DNA of 42,487 nucleotides from a virus. The position numbers and the translations under genes were made by a program. The notes under the pieces were generated by a model. It searched no databases, was not told the DNA's origin, and saw nothing but the letters and a program-made list of their open reading frames with translations. Below are positions 6,201 to 12,542 of the stretch, in pieces. The DNA is taken from positions 1 through 42,487 of the IMG/VR virus record IMGVR_UViG_3300033148_008064. One strand, 5' to 3'. Each line of letters starts with the position of its first letter. Within the stretch, counting starts at the first letter, position 1.

Positions 6201-6224
6201 CCCATCCCCTCTATCCCGCAATCA
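6201..6224 (-). repeat. 24-bp imperfect repeat upstream of lipoprotein gene 2
   Basis: This is the second copy of the element at 5753-5776. Here 12 extra bases separate it from the TATAAT on the minus strand (6188-6183), so the -35 spacing is not conserved and the element may act as a binding site rather than as a core promoter. Confidence 0.6.
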
Positions 6225-6710
6225 GTCTTTTTTCCCCTGTTTCAAAGGTATTCGATTGCTCTGCAACCACGACAAAGCTCTATCGTGGTCTTTGAACATT
6301 TTCACTCTATTCTTTATGCCCAGCAGCTGATGGATCGAGCCCCAGATTGCCCGTTTCATCGCTTTTCGATCGACAATACAAAGGCGAAAATCCTCCCGCT
6401 CGATCAGGTGCTGCCAATTCGTCTTCACGTAGTTCCGGAACTCCTCTGATTGAATGGGCATGTTGTTCGCATCGACGATGAAGTATATCTGGTCGAAATA
6501 GCTCTTGCGCTCGCAGAAGATGTCCCAGAAATCACTGAAATGATAGGGATACAGGCCGGGATCCCACACACCGGAAACCTTCAGTAAGACGATCTGGCGC
6601 CAGACCCAGACCTTCCAGTTCTTTGACTGAGACTCTATGGAATACTCGGAGTTCTGGATGATGTATCGGTGAGTGAGTTTTTCCGGGATTTCCGGTTTCA
6701 GGTTCCCCAT
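6222..6710 (-). CDS. Hypothetical cytoplasmic protein, possibly STAS-like
   Basis: A 162-residue protein starting at MGNLKPEIPEK. An open frame extends to 6920, but that part overlaps the repressor gene and looks non-coding. A pattern of strand-helix alternation (WKVWVWRQIVLLKVSG, then FDQIYFIVDANNMPIQ, FRLCIVDRKAMKRAIW) with YP.HFSDF recalls STAS/SpoIIAA-like folds, a weak assignment. No good ribosome site is visible. The gene follows xre on the same strand and is probably on the lysogenic transcript, separated from xre by a hairpin. Confidence 0.5.
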   Translation of the reverse strand: MGNLKPEIPEKLTHRYIIQNSEYSIESQSKNWKVWVWRQIVLLKVSGVWDPGLYPYHFSDFWDIFCERKSYFDQIYFIVDANNMPIQSEEFRNYVKTNWQHLIEREDFRLCIVDRKAMKRAIWGSIHQLLGIKNRVKMFKDHDRALSWLQSNRIPLKQGKKD

Positions 6711-6747
6711 GCTTGGATATCTTGATCTTTTATCCGCCTGCTGACTA

Positions 6748-6784
6748 TCAGGGATTTCCCTACACGATATCCTGAAATCCCTGA
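6748..6784. other. 11-bp perfect inverted repeat between xre and the next leftward gene
   Basis: TCAGGGATTTC and GAAATCCCTGA flank a 15-base loop. There is no T tract on either side, so it is not a standard terminator. It lies in the spacer after the repressor gene and could be an RNA-stabilising or processing hairpin, or a protein-binding site. Confidence 0.5.
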
Positions 6785-6852
6785 GATGAGAATCCAGAAA
6801 AATGATTTTTCCGTGGCAGATTTTAGTGTTGGAGAGGTCTTTTCCCTTCCGC

Positions 6853-7338
6853 TCATCCCACCTTCTCTTTTTTTGCCCTCGCATGGTCGTCTGAGTATTG
6901 CTTGCCCGTGACAAATCCATAAGCTATGTCCATGAACCTTCGGATCATGGTGGCATCCCAGAACTGGATCAGCTCCACGAGATCGTGGAGTGGTTGATTT
7001 ATCATAACCCGTTCTGCAATAGGATCGAGTTTTTCTGGCAATTTGATCTTCTTTTCCAGCCGATTGATGGTTTCTCGTAGGGCTTTAACTTCATCTATTC
7101 GCTTGCGATGGCCGAGGTCGCCTTCAGCGAATGACATCTCTCCGAGAAAGACATATGGGTCGTATTTAAGCTCTCTTGCTATCTTGAGAAGCTCATCGCC
7201 CTTGATGCCACCCTGGATCTTATCTTTCTCTAGTTTTGATATGTAGGTTTGGTCTGCACCAATGATTACAGCAAGAACAGCCTGACTTTTCCCCCGGGAT
7301 TTGCGAGCTTCTTTCAGCAGTTTGCCAGGAATAGCCAA
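6853..7338 (-). CDS. Xre-family repressor, probable lysogeny repressor
   Basis: A 161-residue protein with an N-terminal helix-turn-helix (residues about 5-60: LLKEARKSRGKSQ, IGADQTYISKLEKDK) followed by a coiled-coil-like segment (80-105) and a C-terminal helical region. It lacks the Ser/Lys catalytic dyad of LexA/CI autocleavage repressors, so induction must work differently. The start is TTG at 7338, with AGGAGG four bases upstream; the nearby ATG is out of frame. The gene diverges from the early operon across a 120-base gap with two symmetrical TAGGC elements, and its own promoter overlaps one of them. This is the expected layout of a lysogeny switch. Confidence 0.8.
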   Translation of the reverse strand: MAIPGKLLKEARKSRGKSQAVLAVIIGADQTYISKLEKDKIQGGIKGDELLKIARELKYDPYVFLGEMSFAEGDLGHRKRIDEVKALRETINRLEKKIKLPEKLDPIAERVMINQPLHDLVELIQFWDATMIRRFMDIAYGFVTGKQYSDDHARAKKEKVG

Positions 7339-7364
7339 ACATCCTCCTACCTCCCAGTAATCAT

Positions 7365-7393
7365 AGAATAGGCCATTTCGCCTATAATTGCAA
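7365..7393 (-). promoter_or_regulatory. Repressor promoter
   Basis: On the minus strand TTGCAA (7393-7388), a 17-base spacer and TATTCT (7370-7365) drive xre. The inverted repeat at 7368-7385 covers most of the spacer and part of the -10 box, so a bound regulator should block it. Transcription would begin near 7358 and include the AGGAGG ribosome site. Confidence 0.6.
7368..7385. promoter_or_regulatory. Operator 1: ATAGGC-N6-GCCTAT
   Basis: This is a perfect 6-bp inverted repeat with a 6-base spacer (CATTTC). The right part, ATTTCGCCTAT, is repeated at 7440-7450 inside operator 2. Its overlap with the xre promoter and its likeness to the element in the opposing promoter make it the best candidate repressor-binding site. 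Confidence 0.65.
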
Positions 7394-7423
7394 GAAAATC
7401 TCGAAAAAAAAATGTCGAAGATA

Positions 7424-7457
7424 TTGACAATAAAGGTAATTTCGCCTATTATTAGGC
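7424..7457 (+). promoter_or_regulatory. Early promoter with operator 2, apparently leaderless
   Basis: TTGACA (7424-7429), a 17-base spacer and TATTAT (7447-7452) form a near-consensus promoter. GCCTA-TTAT-TAGGC (7444-7457) overlaps the -10 box, and ATTTCGCCTAT repeats the core of operator 1. The ATG of the first early gene begins at 7459, six bases after the -10 box, so the RNA should start at the A of ATG. No Shine-Dalgarno sequence exists. Confidence 0.7.
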
Positions 7458-7458
7458 C

Positions 7459-7656
7459 ATGAAGAAGCTCAAACAGCCTATAAAAACCCCGAATGGCTTA
7501 TCTCAGAAGATAACGGGTATTCTTGAATGGACTGATTACATGCGCTTGCTCCACTATTGCAGATCAACCAAGCAAAGCCAGATGGAAGTTGTGGGCCAGG
7601 CGGTTGTCAGTGAGCTCGACCGCCAGGAGCGGGCCGAGCAGGAGGGGCGGGAGTGA
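7459..7656 (+). CDS. Small ribbon-helix-helix-like protein, first gene of the early operon
   Basis: A 65-residue protein. After a basic N-terminus, a strand-like QKITGILEW is followed by two helices (TDYMRLLHYCRSTKQ and QMEVVGQAVVSELDRQE), the order of a ribbon-helix-helix DNA-binding domain. By position it takes the place of Cro: it is transcribed from the promoter facing xre. The mRNA appears leaderless. Its stop overlaps the next start (TGATG). Confidence 0.6.
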   Translation: MKKLKQPIKTPNGLSQKITGILEWTDYMRLLHYCRSTKQSQMEVVGQAVVSELDRQERAEQEGRE

Positions 7657-7847
7657 TGGAGCCGCTGCTGAAGACCAAGGAGGTGGCGGAGGTGTTTGGC
7701 ATCCCGCCCTGGGCGGTCCTGCGGCTTGTGCGCAGGGGGAAACTGGGGGCGTACAGGATAACGCCTCGGCTGATCCGGTTCGACCCGGACGAAGTGCAGA
7801 GATATATCAAGGATCAGGAGGGACGCGATGGCGGGATTGAGATCTAA
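7656..7847 (+). CDS. Excisionase/MerR-like helix-turn-helix protein
   Basis: A 63-residue protein with the classic small HTH_17-type layout: LLKTKEVAEVFGIPPWAVLR (helix-turn-helix), then VRRGKLGAYRI (wing) and RFDPDEVQRYI (last helix). Such proteins act as excisionases or as early regulators by bending att DNA or binding promoters. The start is the ATG at 7656 overlapping the previous stop. In a phage with a tyrosine integrase, excisionase is the most natural role, but int is not adjacent. Confidence 0.7.
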   Translation: MEPLLKTKEVAEVFGIPPWAVLRLVRRGKLGAYRITPRLIRFDPDEVQRYIKDQEGRDGGIEI

Positions 7848-8076
7848 GGAGCCGCTACCGCCAAAGGCGGTGGTAAGGAAGCGGGAGAGCAAGCTGATCG
7901 GGCTGATCCGGGCTCTGGAACACGAGGGATGCATGGTCATCAGTGTGGAAAGAGACTGCGATCTCCAGGGCCTTTACACAGGCTACCTACGAATCGTGGT
8001 CAATCCCACTCAACTTGGTCGCAGTGCCGAGATCAAGCTTAACGGAAAAACACTAGCTGAAGCTATTGTTTCTTGA
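7828..8076 (+). CDS. Hypothetical early protein, 82 residues
   Basis: It overlaps the excisionase-like gene by 20 bases, and GGAGGG precedes the ATG. A basic N-terminus is followed by alternating helix and strand segments (LIGLIRALEHEG, CMVISVERDCDL, GYLRIVVNP, EIKLNGKTLAEAI). It may be a small alpha/beta domain. Not recognised. Its last 14 bases overlap the 3' end of the leftward gene at 8063-8245. Confidence 0.55.
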   Translation: MAGLRSKEPLPPKAVVRKRESKLIGLIRALEHEGCMVISVERDCDLQGLYTGYLRIVVNPTQLGRSAEIKLNGKTLAEAIVS

Positions 8077-8245
8077 TGTATTCCCGGATGAACCCATCAG
8101 CGATAGCGACTATTGGCTTCAATTCGTACACCACTCTTCCGTCGGAATCCTTTCGGAAGATGTCTTCTCGCAGCTGTTCTGGTACCAACGCCCAGAATTG
8201 GATTGAAAGCTCCAGGGCTTTCGCTCTTAGCATTTGTTCGTTCAT
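8063..8245 (-). CDS. Small leftward gene inside the rightward early operon, 60 residues
   Basis: The protein starts MNEQMLRAKALELSIQFWAL and ends IADGFIREYIKKQ, all helical in appearance. GGAGGG lies seven bases before the ATG on the minus strand. No rightward gene fits the 250-base gap it fills, so it is probably real. An in-frame extension to 8314 lacks a start with a ribosome site. It is the only leftward gene in more than 10 kb of rightward genes. Function unknown. Confidence 0.6.
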   Translation of the reverse strand: MNEQMLRAKALELSIQFWALVPEQLREDIFRKDSDGRVVYELKPIVAIADGFIREYIKKQ

Positions 8246-8328
8246 AACAGCCCTCCTTCTGGTTCGAAAAGATGTTCCTCTGCTCAGTATAGCCGGTAGA
8301 AGGGCTTCTCTCAAACTCGGGAGGGCCC

Positions 8329-8547
8329 ATGCGTAGACCTGTCGGCCGCCGGCATACTCTGGACGAAACCCTGGCGCTGGTGCAGCGGAAGGGCTGTAAA
8401 GTCCGGATGTTGCCGGCGCAAACCTTGGCGCTAGCGACTGTGTTGGTCCCGGATCCTGCCGAGCTCGGCATCAAGAGCTGGGGAGCCCTGGACTATCTGC
8501 AGCACGTGCACGGCTACCTGGTGTCGCTAAATGGAGGAGGGAAGTGA
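8329..8547 (+). CDS. Hypothetical early protein, 72 residues
   Basis: GGGAGGG is placed six bases before the ATG. The N-terminus is basic, followed by HTLDETLALVQRKG and a short alpha/beta pattern. No family recognised. The stop overlaps the GTG of the next gene, showing tight coupling. Confidence 0.55.
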   Translation: MRRPVGRRHTLDETLALVQRKGCKVRMLPAQTLALATVLVPDPAELGIKSWGALDYLQHVHGYLVSLNGGGK

Positions 8548-8735
8548 AAATTGACTTCCATCGCAAGCAGGCGCTGATCAAGGCGGCCCGGGAACGGTAT
8601 GGCCGGATCGAGCCCTGCAGCTCCAAAGAGACCCTCGAGGAGTGCTTTACCGAGGAGGACCGCTACGGTTTGGCCTTCTGGTTCAATACTGAGGACAGGA
8701 GCACGCGGGTCCTGATCGAGGGGAGGGTGGTGTGA
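8544..8735 (+). CDS. Hypothetical early protein, 63 residues
   Basis: It starts with GTG overlapping the previous stop (GTGA), after GGAGGAGGG. The protein is small and charged, with an N-terminal helix (KQALIKAARERYG) and a C-terminal strand pair (YGLAFWFN, TRVLIEGRVV). Not recognised. Confidence 0.55.
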   Translation: MKIDFHRKQALIKAARERYGRIEPCSSKETLEECFTEEDRYGLAFWFNTEDRSTRVLIEGRVV

Positions 8736-9058
8736 TCGATCCGGCGGAAAAGTCCGACATCGAGTCGCTACGAGGCGAGATCCTGGCCCTGCGCGCCGAG
8801 TTGCAGGAAGCCCTTCGCATCTTCCAGGGCGACTACGTGACGATCGCCTCGATCGCCCGAGATCTCGGCCGGTCGCGCGAATGGATACGGCTGCGTCCTT
8901 GGGTGTTGCCCAACTTCGGAGTGCCCGAGATGGGGCGCAAGCCCATGAAGTGGAAGCGTGCCACGTGGGAGCGATGGAAGGAGAACCTCGAGGAGCACAG
9001 ACGCGAGTGGGAGAAGATGACCGCTTTCCAGAGAGAGCAGACGAGAAAGGTGTCATAG
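8732..9058 (+). CDS. Hypothetical protein with a helix-turn-helix-like segment, 108 residues
   Basis: GTG start overlapping the previous stop. Residues about 6-35 form an acidic coiled coil (EILALRAELQEALRIF). The following YVTIASIARDLGRSREWIRL looks like a helix-turn-helix, and the C-terminus is rich in Trp, Glu and Arg (helical). It may be a small DNA-binding protein of the early region. No specific family. Confidence 0.55.
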   Translation: MIDPAEKSDIESLRGEILALRAELQEALRIFQGDYVTIASIARDLGRSREWIRLRPWVLPNFGVPEMGRKPMKWKRATWERWKENLEEHRREWEKMTAFQREQTRKVS

Positions 9059-9089
9059 AGGGTTACTGGGTGCTTCGGGAGGGAAGCAG

Positions 9090-9338
9090 ATGGAGAGGAA
9101 ACAGAAGATGGTTACAGTCAAGGCAGAAGACACATGCCCCCGGATCCCTGAGTTCCGGTACCTGACGCCGGCGAACGCCGGCCGGATCTACCGGGCGATG
9201 AACGGGGACAAGGAGGCGCAGAAGGTGGTCACGGTGCAAGATGTGGCGGGCCTCACCAATGCGCCCACCTTCGAGAAGTTCCTGAAGTGGAACAGGGATC
9301 GGATTGAGATCGTCGATGAGGTGGAGATCTCCCGGTGA
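9090..9338 (+). CDS. Hypothetical early protein, 82 residues
   Basis: GGGAGGG lies about ten bases before the ATG. The central part (PEFRYLTPANAGRIYRAMNG, then VVTVQDVAGLTNAPTFEKFL) suggests a compact helical fold. No family recognised. Its stop overlaps the GTG of the following gene. Confidence 0.55.
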   Translation: MERKQKMVTVKAEDTCPRIPEFRYLTPANAGRIYRAMNGDKEAQKVVTVQDVAGLTNAPTFEKFLKWNRDRIEIVDEVEISR

Positions 9339-9757
9339 TCGATCAAAAAGAGATGGAGGAAGCAGTCTCAGCGCTTCCTGATAACCAAAGGAGATTATTC
9401 GATAGGACCTTTGATCCGACCCTTGAGCTCGTTCTGCCGGCCGGATGGAAAAAGGCTGTAAATCGGGCGGATGGAGCGGCCTACCGAAGCGATCACGGCC
9501 TGTATGTGATCATAAGTGGGATCGAGATCGATCATAAACGCTGGATCCATGTATCGGTGAGCCGCAGGAGCCGTCTTCCTTCCTGGAAGGATCTGAAGGC
9601 CGTGAAGAACCTTTTTATCGGCCTTGAGAAAAAAGCCCTGCAAGTCCTGCCGGCATATCGGGAATACGTCAACTTGCATCCCTATTGCCTTCATCTCTGG
9701 CACTGCCTGGACGGAGATCCGGTCCCGGATTTCCGCCTCGGAACGGGAATGATCTGA
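9335..9757 (+). CDS. DUF7694-like phage protein
   Basis: A 140-residue protein with GTG start coupled to the previous gene. The segment IHVSVSRRSRLPSWKDLKAV, followed by LFIG, QVLP, YVN.HP and CLHLWHC, is a pattern I know from small phage proteins grouped as DUF7694. Their role is unknown. It is directly followed, with overlap, by the DUF5131 gene. Confidence 0.55.
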   Translation: MIDQKEMEEAVSALPDNQRRLFDRTFDPTLELVLPAGWKKAVNRADGAAYRSDHGLYVIISGIEIDHKRWIHVSVSRRSRLPSWKDLKAVKNLFIGLEKKALQVLPAYREYVNLHPYCLHLWHCLDGDPVPDFRLGTGMI

Positions 9758-10527
9758 TGAACCGAACCAAGATCGACTGGTGCGATTACACCTGGTCGCC
9801 CGTCTGGGGCTGCCGGCACTCCTGCCCGTATTGCTACGCTCGGGCCTTCGCCCGTCGTTTCGGGATTCGGAAAGCCTACCAGGAGAAGAAGCACATCGAG
9901 TCCCCGGGCTGGACCCTGGAGCTCCTTGCGAGCTTGGCCGGTCGCCTCCAAGACTTTGAACCGACATTCCTGTGGAGCAATTTCAACAAAACGTTCCCTC
10001 GAAAGCCGGCACGGATCTTTATCGGTTCCATGTCCGATATCGCCTTCTGGAAGCCGGACTGGACGCGCATGGTTTTACAGAGGATCCGCCGGCATCCAGA
10101 GCACACCTTCCTGTTTCTCACCAAGGATCCTCGAGCTTATGACAACCTGGATTTTCCGAAGAACTGCTGGCTGGGAGTGACGATCACCCGGCAGGTGGAA
10201 ATGGATACGTTTGGAGCTTATCTGTTCGACTGTTCCTGGGAAGAGGGGGCGAATCTGTTCTTATCGATCGAACCAATCCTTGAGCCGATCACCCTGACCA
10301 TCGAACCAGATTGGCTGATCCTCGGCGCGGAGACCGGGAACCGCAAAAAGAAGGTGATCCCGGAGCACTCCTGGATCCATCCCCTGGTAACAGGTTCGCC
10401 GGTCCCGGTGTTCATGAAATCGTCCCTGAAAGGGTTGTGGCAGAAGCCGTTGGTTCAGCAGTTTCCAGCCGGGATCTGCCACGCCGGCCAAGCTCCCGGA
10501 ACAGTGGTAGAGGAGGTGCGTACATGA
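9757..10527 (+). CDS. DUF5131 (phage Gp37/Gp68 family) protein
   Basis: A 256-residue protein starting at the ATG in TGATG. The N-terminus carries TKIDWCDYTWSPVWGCRHSC with the continuing PYCYA, giving a C-x3-C-x2-C motif as in radical SAM-like proteins. Later motifs include LWSNFN..FP, IFIGSMSDI, TFLFLTKDP, NCWLGVTI, LFLSIEPIL and DWLILGAETG, all typical of DUF5131. Members are found in phages and mobile elements. A role as a metal-cluster enzyme acting on nucleic acid is suspected but unproven. The frequent TcmP partner is not seen next to it. Confidence 0.85.
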   Translation: MNRTKIDWCDYTWSPVWGCRHSCPYCYARAFARRFGIRKAYQEKKHIESPGWTLELLASLAGRLQDFEPTFLWSNFNKTFPRKPARIFIGSMSDIAFWKPDWTRMVLQRIRRHPEHTFLFLTKDPRAYDNLDFPKNCWLGVTITRQVEMDTFGAYLFDCSWEEGANLFLSIEPILEPITLTIEPDWLILGAETGNRKKKVIPEHSWIHPLVTGSPVPVFMKSSLKGLWQKPLVQQFPAGICHAGQAPGTVVEEVRT

Positions 10528-11579
10528 GTGACGAAACGGCCCTGATGGTCACCGACCAGGCCGAACTCTCGGTCTCAGAGGTCCACGGGCAGGTCCAGAA
10601 GATCCAGCAGTTGATGAAATCCGTGATGCGGGAAGGGGAGCACTATGGCGTAATCCCCGGCACCGACAAGCCCACCCTGTACAAGGCCGGTGCCGAGAAG
10701 CTCTGCTTCACCTTCCGCCTGGTGCCGGAGTTCGACCTGGAGCGCCGGGATCTCCCGGACGGACACCGAGAGTACGAGGTGGTGTGTACGCTTCGGCACC
10801 TGCAGAGCGGCAAGGTCGTGGGCCAGGGGGTGGGGTGCTGCTCCACCATGGAGAGCAAGTACCGCTACCGGGACTCCGTGCAGAGCACCGGGAAGCCTGT
10901 GCCGGGGCAATACTGGAACCTCAGGCAGAAGAATCCGGGGGCGGCGCAAACCCTACTGGGAGGCCCCGGGTTCAAGGCCCGGAAGATCGACGGCGTGTAC
11001 ATGATCGTCCGCTCCGGAGGCAAGGCCGAGAACCCGGACATCGCCGACTGCTACAACACCGTGCTCAAGATGGCCCTCAAACGATCGCACGTGGGGGCTA
11101 CACTCACGGCCACCGCAGCCTCCGACATCTTCACCCAGGATCTTGAGGACATCGTGGAGCAGGAAGAAACTGGTTTTTCACCAAAAACACAAAAAAAAGG
11201 GCAAAACAGGGCCAAAACTAGCGGAAAAGGCTCCAAAACGGGCGAAAAGGCGAGAATCAAGGATCCCATCCGCCAGGATCTGATCAACGAGATCGGCGGA
11301 ATCATGACCTGCGGCCTGTTCTCGGACAAGGAGAGGGCCCACATCCGGGAGCTGGTCCAGGGTGCCGGCACCAACGACAAGCTTGTGAAGATCAAGCAGG
11401 GGTGCCGGCAGGAGGCGGACAAGCGCAAGGCGAAGAGGCAAGAAGAAGAGTCCGGGGGCGAGGATCCCGAGCTGGAGCGAATCGCGAATGATGGGTGGGA
11501 TGCTGGTGATAAAAAGACTGAATCCGGGGGCGAGGAGACGTCTGAACCTCCCCCGGAACCGGAATTCGATGTTTCTTGA
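10524..11579 (+). CDS. Possible phage recombination/ssDNA-annealing protein
   Basis: A 351-residue protein, ATG overlapping the DUF5131 stop. Residues about 20-215 contain MREGEHYGVIPGTDKPTLYK, AGAEKLCFTFRLVPEF and, further on, NTVLKMALKRSHVGATLTAT. I know this arrangement from early phage proteins sometimes labelled Sak3-like single-strand annealing proteins, but the label is uncertain. After residue 220 comes a Lys/Gly/Ser-rich linker, a short helical domain (about 250-300) and an acidic tail, as in many annealing or ssDNA-binding proteins. The RusA resolvase downstream fits a recombination role. Confidence 0.45.
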   Translation: MSDETALMVTDQAELSVSEVHGQVQKIQQLMKSVMREGEHYGVIPGTDKPTLYKAGAEKLCFTFRLVPEFDLERRDLPDGHREYEVVCTLRHLQSGKVVGQGVGCCSTMESKYRYRDSVQSTGKPVPGQYWNLRQKNPGAAQTLLGGPGFKARKIDGVYMIVRSGGKAENPDIADCYNTVLKMALKRSHVGATLTATAASDIFTQDLEDIVEQEETGFSPKTQKKGQNRAKTSGKGSKTGEKARIKDPIRQDLINEIGGIMTCGLFSDKERAHIRELVQGAGTNDKLVKIKQGCRQEADKRKAKRQEEESGGEDPELERIANDGWDAGDKKTESGGEETSEPPPEPEFDVS

Positions 11580-11612
11580 TCAGGCGTCAGTGCAGGTGCA
11601 GGAGGTGATGGC

Positions 11613-12023
11613 ATGAACTGGCTTGTATTCGTGTTTGCCCTGGAGTGCGGTCTTCTACCCAACACCGGTTTCGCCATGTATCAACCCGATCTCGAATATG
11701 TGGTCGGTGCCGTTGGATTCTATACGGATCTCTCCGCTTCTGTAGAATCATACGGCTTCTATGTAGGCGGTGGGATGCGCAACTACTTTTGGAAAGATCG
11801 GGAAGGAATAAGCTTCTGGCCCTACCAGATGACGTTTCGCTTTGACGCTGGCTGGCGAAATGATTTCCTGGACATCGGATTCCGCCATTACTGTATGCAT
11901 CCGGTAGTACCCTTCCTCGAGCTCACAGGAGCGCCGCTGTGCGAATGGGAAGGAGCCTATGAGGAGCTGTTCATTCGAGTACACGGCCGGCTCCCGCTGA
12001 TCAAGGGAAAGACAAAGCCATGA
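11613..12023 (+). CDS. Hypothetical protein with beta-rich, outer-membrane-like composition
   Basis: A 136-residue protein with a hydrophobic N-terminus (MNWLVFVFALECGLL) and then many Tyr, Phe, Trp and Gly residues in alternating strands (VVGAVGFYTDLSAS, GFYVGGGMRNYFW, MTFRFDAGWR). This looks like a short membrane-barrel or beta-sheet protein. GGAGG precedes the ATG. A membrane role such as superinfection exclusion is a guess based on composition only. The stop overlaps the next start. Confidence 0.5.
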   Translation: MNWLVFVFALECGLLPNTGFAMYQPDLEYVVGAVGFYTDLSASVESYGFYVGGGMRNYFWKDREGISFWPYQMTFRFDAGWRNDFLDIGFRHYCMHPVVPFLELTGAPLCEWEGAYEELFIRVHGRLPLIKGKTKP

Positions 12024-12184
12024 CCTGCTACTTCTGCGGCGATGAGACAGAGAGCTACAAGGAGAAGGATCGCCCGCTGACCAAAAAGGGCAAGCTCCAT
12101 TGGAAGCGGATCCCTGTGTGCGAAAAGGAGCGGTGCCAGAAGAGGTTGGAGAGAAAATTATCAGGAGGAAAGAATGGAATTTAG
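12020..12184 (+). CDS. Small zinc-ribbon-like protein, 54 residues
   Basis: The ATG overlaps the previous stop (ATGA). The protein begins MTCYFCGDETESYKEK and has a later C-x4-C (VCEKERC), so four cysteines form a likely zinc site. The remainder is very basic. It is coupled to the next gene, whose start lies inside its 3' end. Many early phage operons carry such short zinc-binding proteins of unknown role. Confidence 0.6.
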   Translation: MTCYFCGDETESYKEKDRPLTKKGKLHWKRIPVCEKERCQKRLERKLSGGKNGI

Positions 12185-12413
12185 CGCTGAATTAACGGGA
12201 TTGTCCGCAAAGGACAAGAGTGGTGGGAACGTGATCGAATTGAAACTGACCGCGCAGTTCGATACTGCACTGTTCGCCCAGCTCGGCGAGTGCTTCTCTG
12301 ACCGCGTTCATGTGGCGGTCAATCATCCTCAAGGAACCCTTGATTTCGAGGGAGAGGATCACGAGGACCTGTACGAACAAGAGGAGCAGCCCGCAACGGA
12401 AATGGGACTTTGA
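12174..12413 (+). CDS. Hypothetical protein, 79 residues, acidic C-terminus
   Basis: AGGAGG lies just before the ATG, which overlaps the zinc-ribbon gene by 11 bases. A strand-rich N-terminal half (FSAELTGLSA, VIELKLTAQF) is followed by a helical segment and an acidic tail (GEDHEDLYEQEEQ). No family recognised. Confidence 0.55.
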   Translation: MEFSAELTGLSAKDKSGGNVIELKLTAQFDTALFAQLGECFSDRVHVAVNHPQGTLDFEGEDHEDLYEQEEQPATEMGL

Positions 12414-12466
12414 AACGGGCTGCCGGGGAACCAAGCGGAGGATGACTCGCCATAGTTAAGTACCGC

Positions 12467-12484
12467 GCCCTGCACCGTCAGGGC
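12467..12484. other. Perfect 6-bp inverted repeat in the gap before the first ParB-like gene
   Basis: GCCCTG and CAGGGC flank CACCGT. The repeat lies in the 129-base gap between 12414 and 12542, one of the longer non-coding gaps of the early operon. There is no T tract. It may be an operator or a site for the ParB-like protein encoded next. A weak TATGAT box at 12507-12512 follows it. Confidence 0.4.
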
Positions 12485-12542
12485 AAACCCGGCTTACTTT
12501 GGGTTGTATGATAAAGTAGACAGGCGAAAGGAGAGGATCTTG

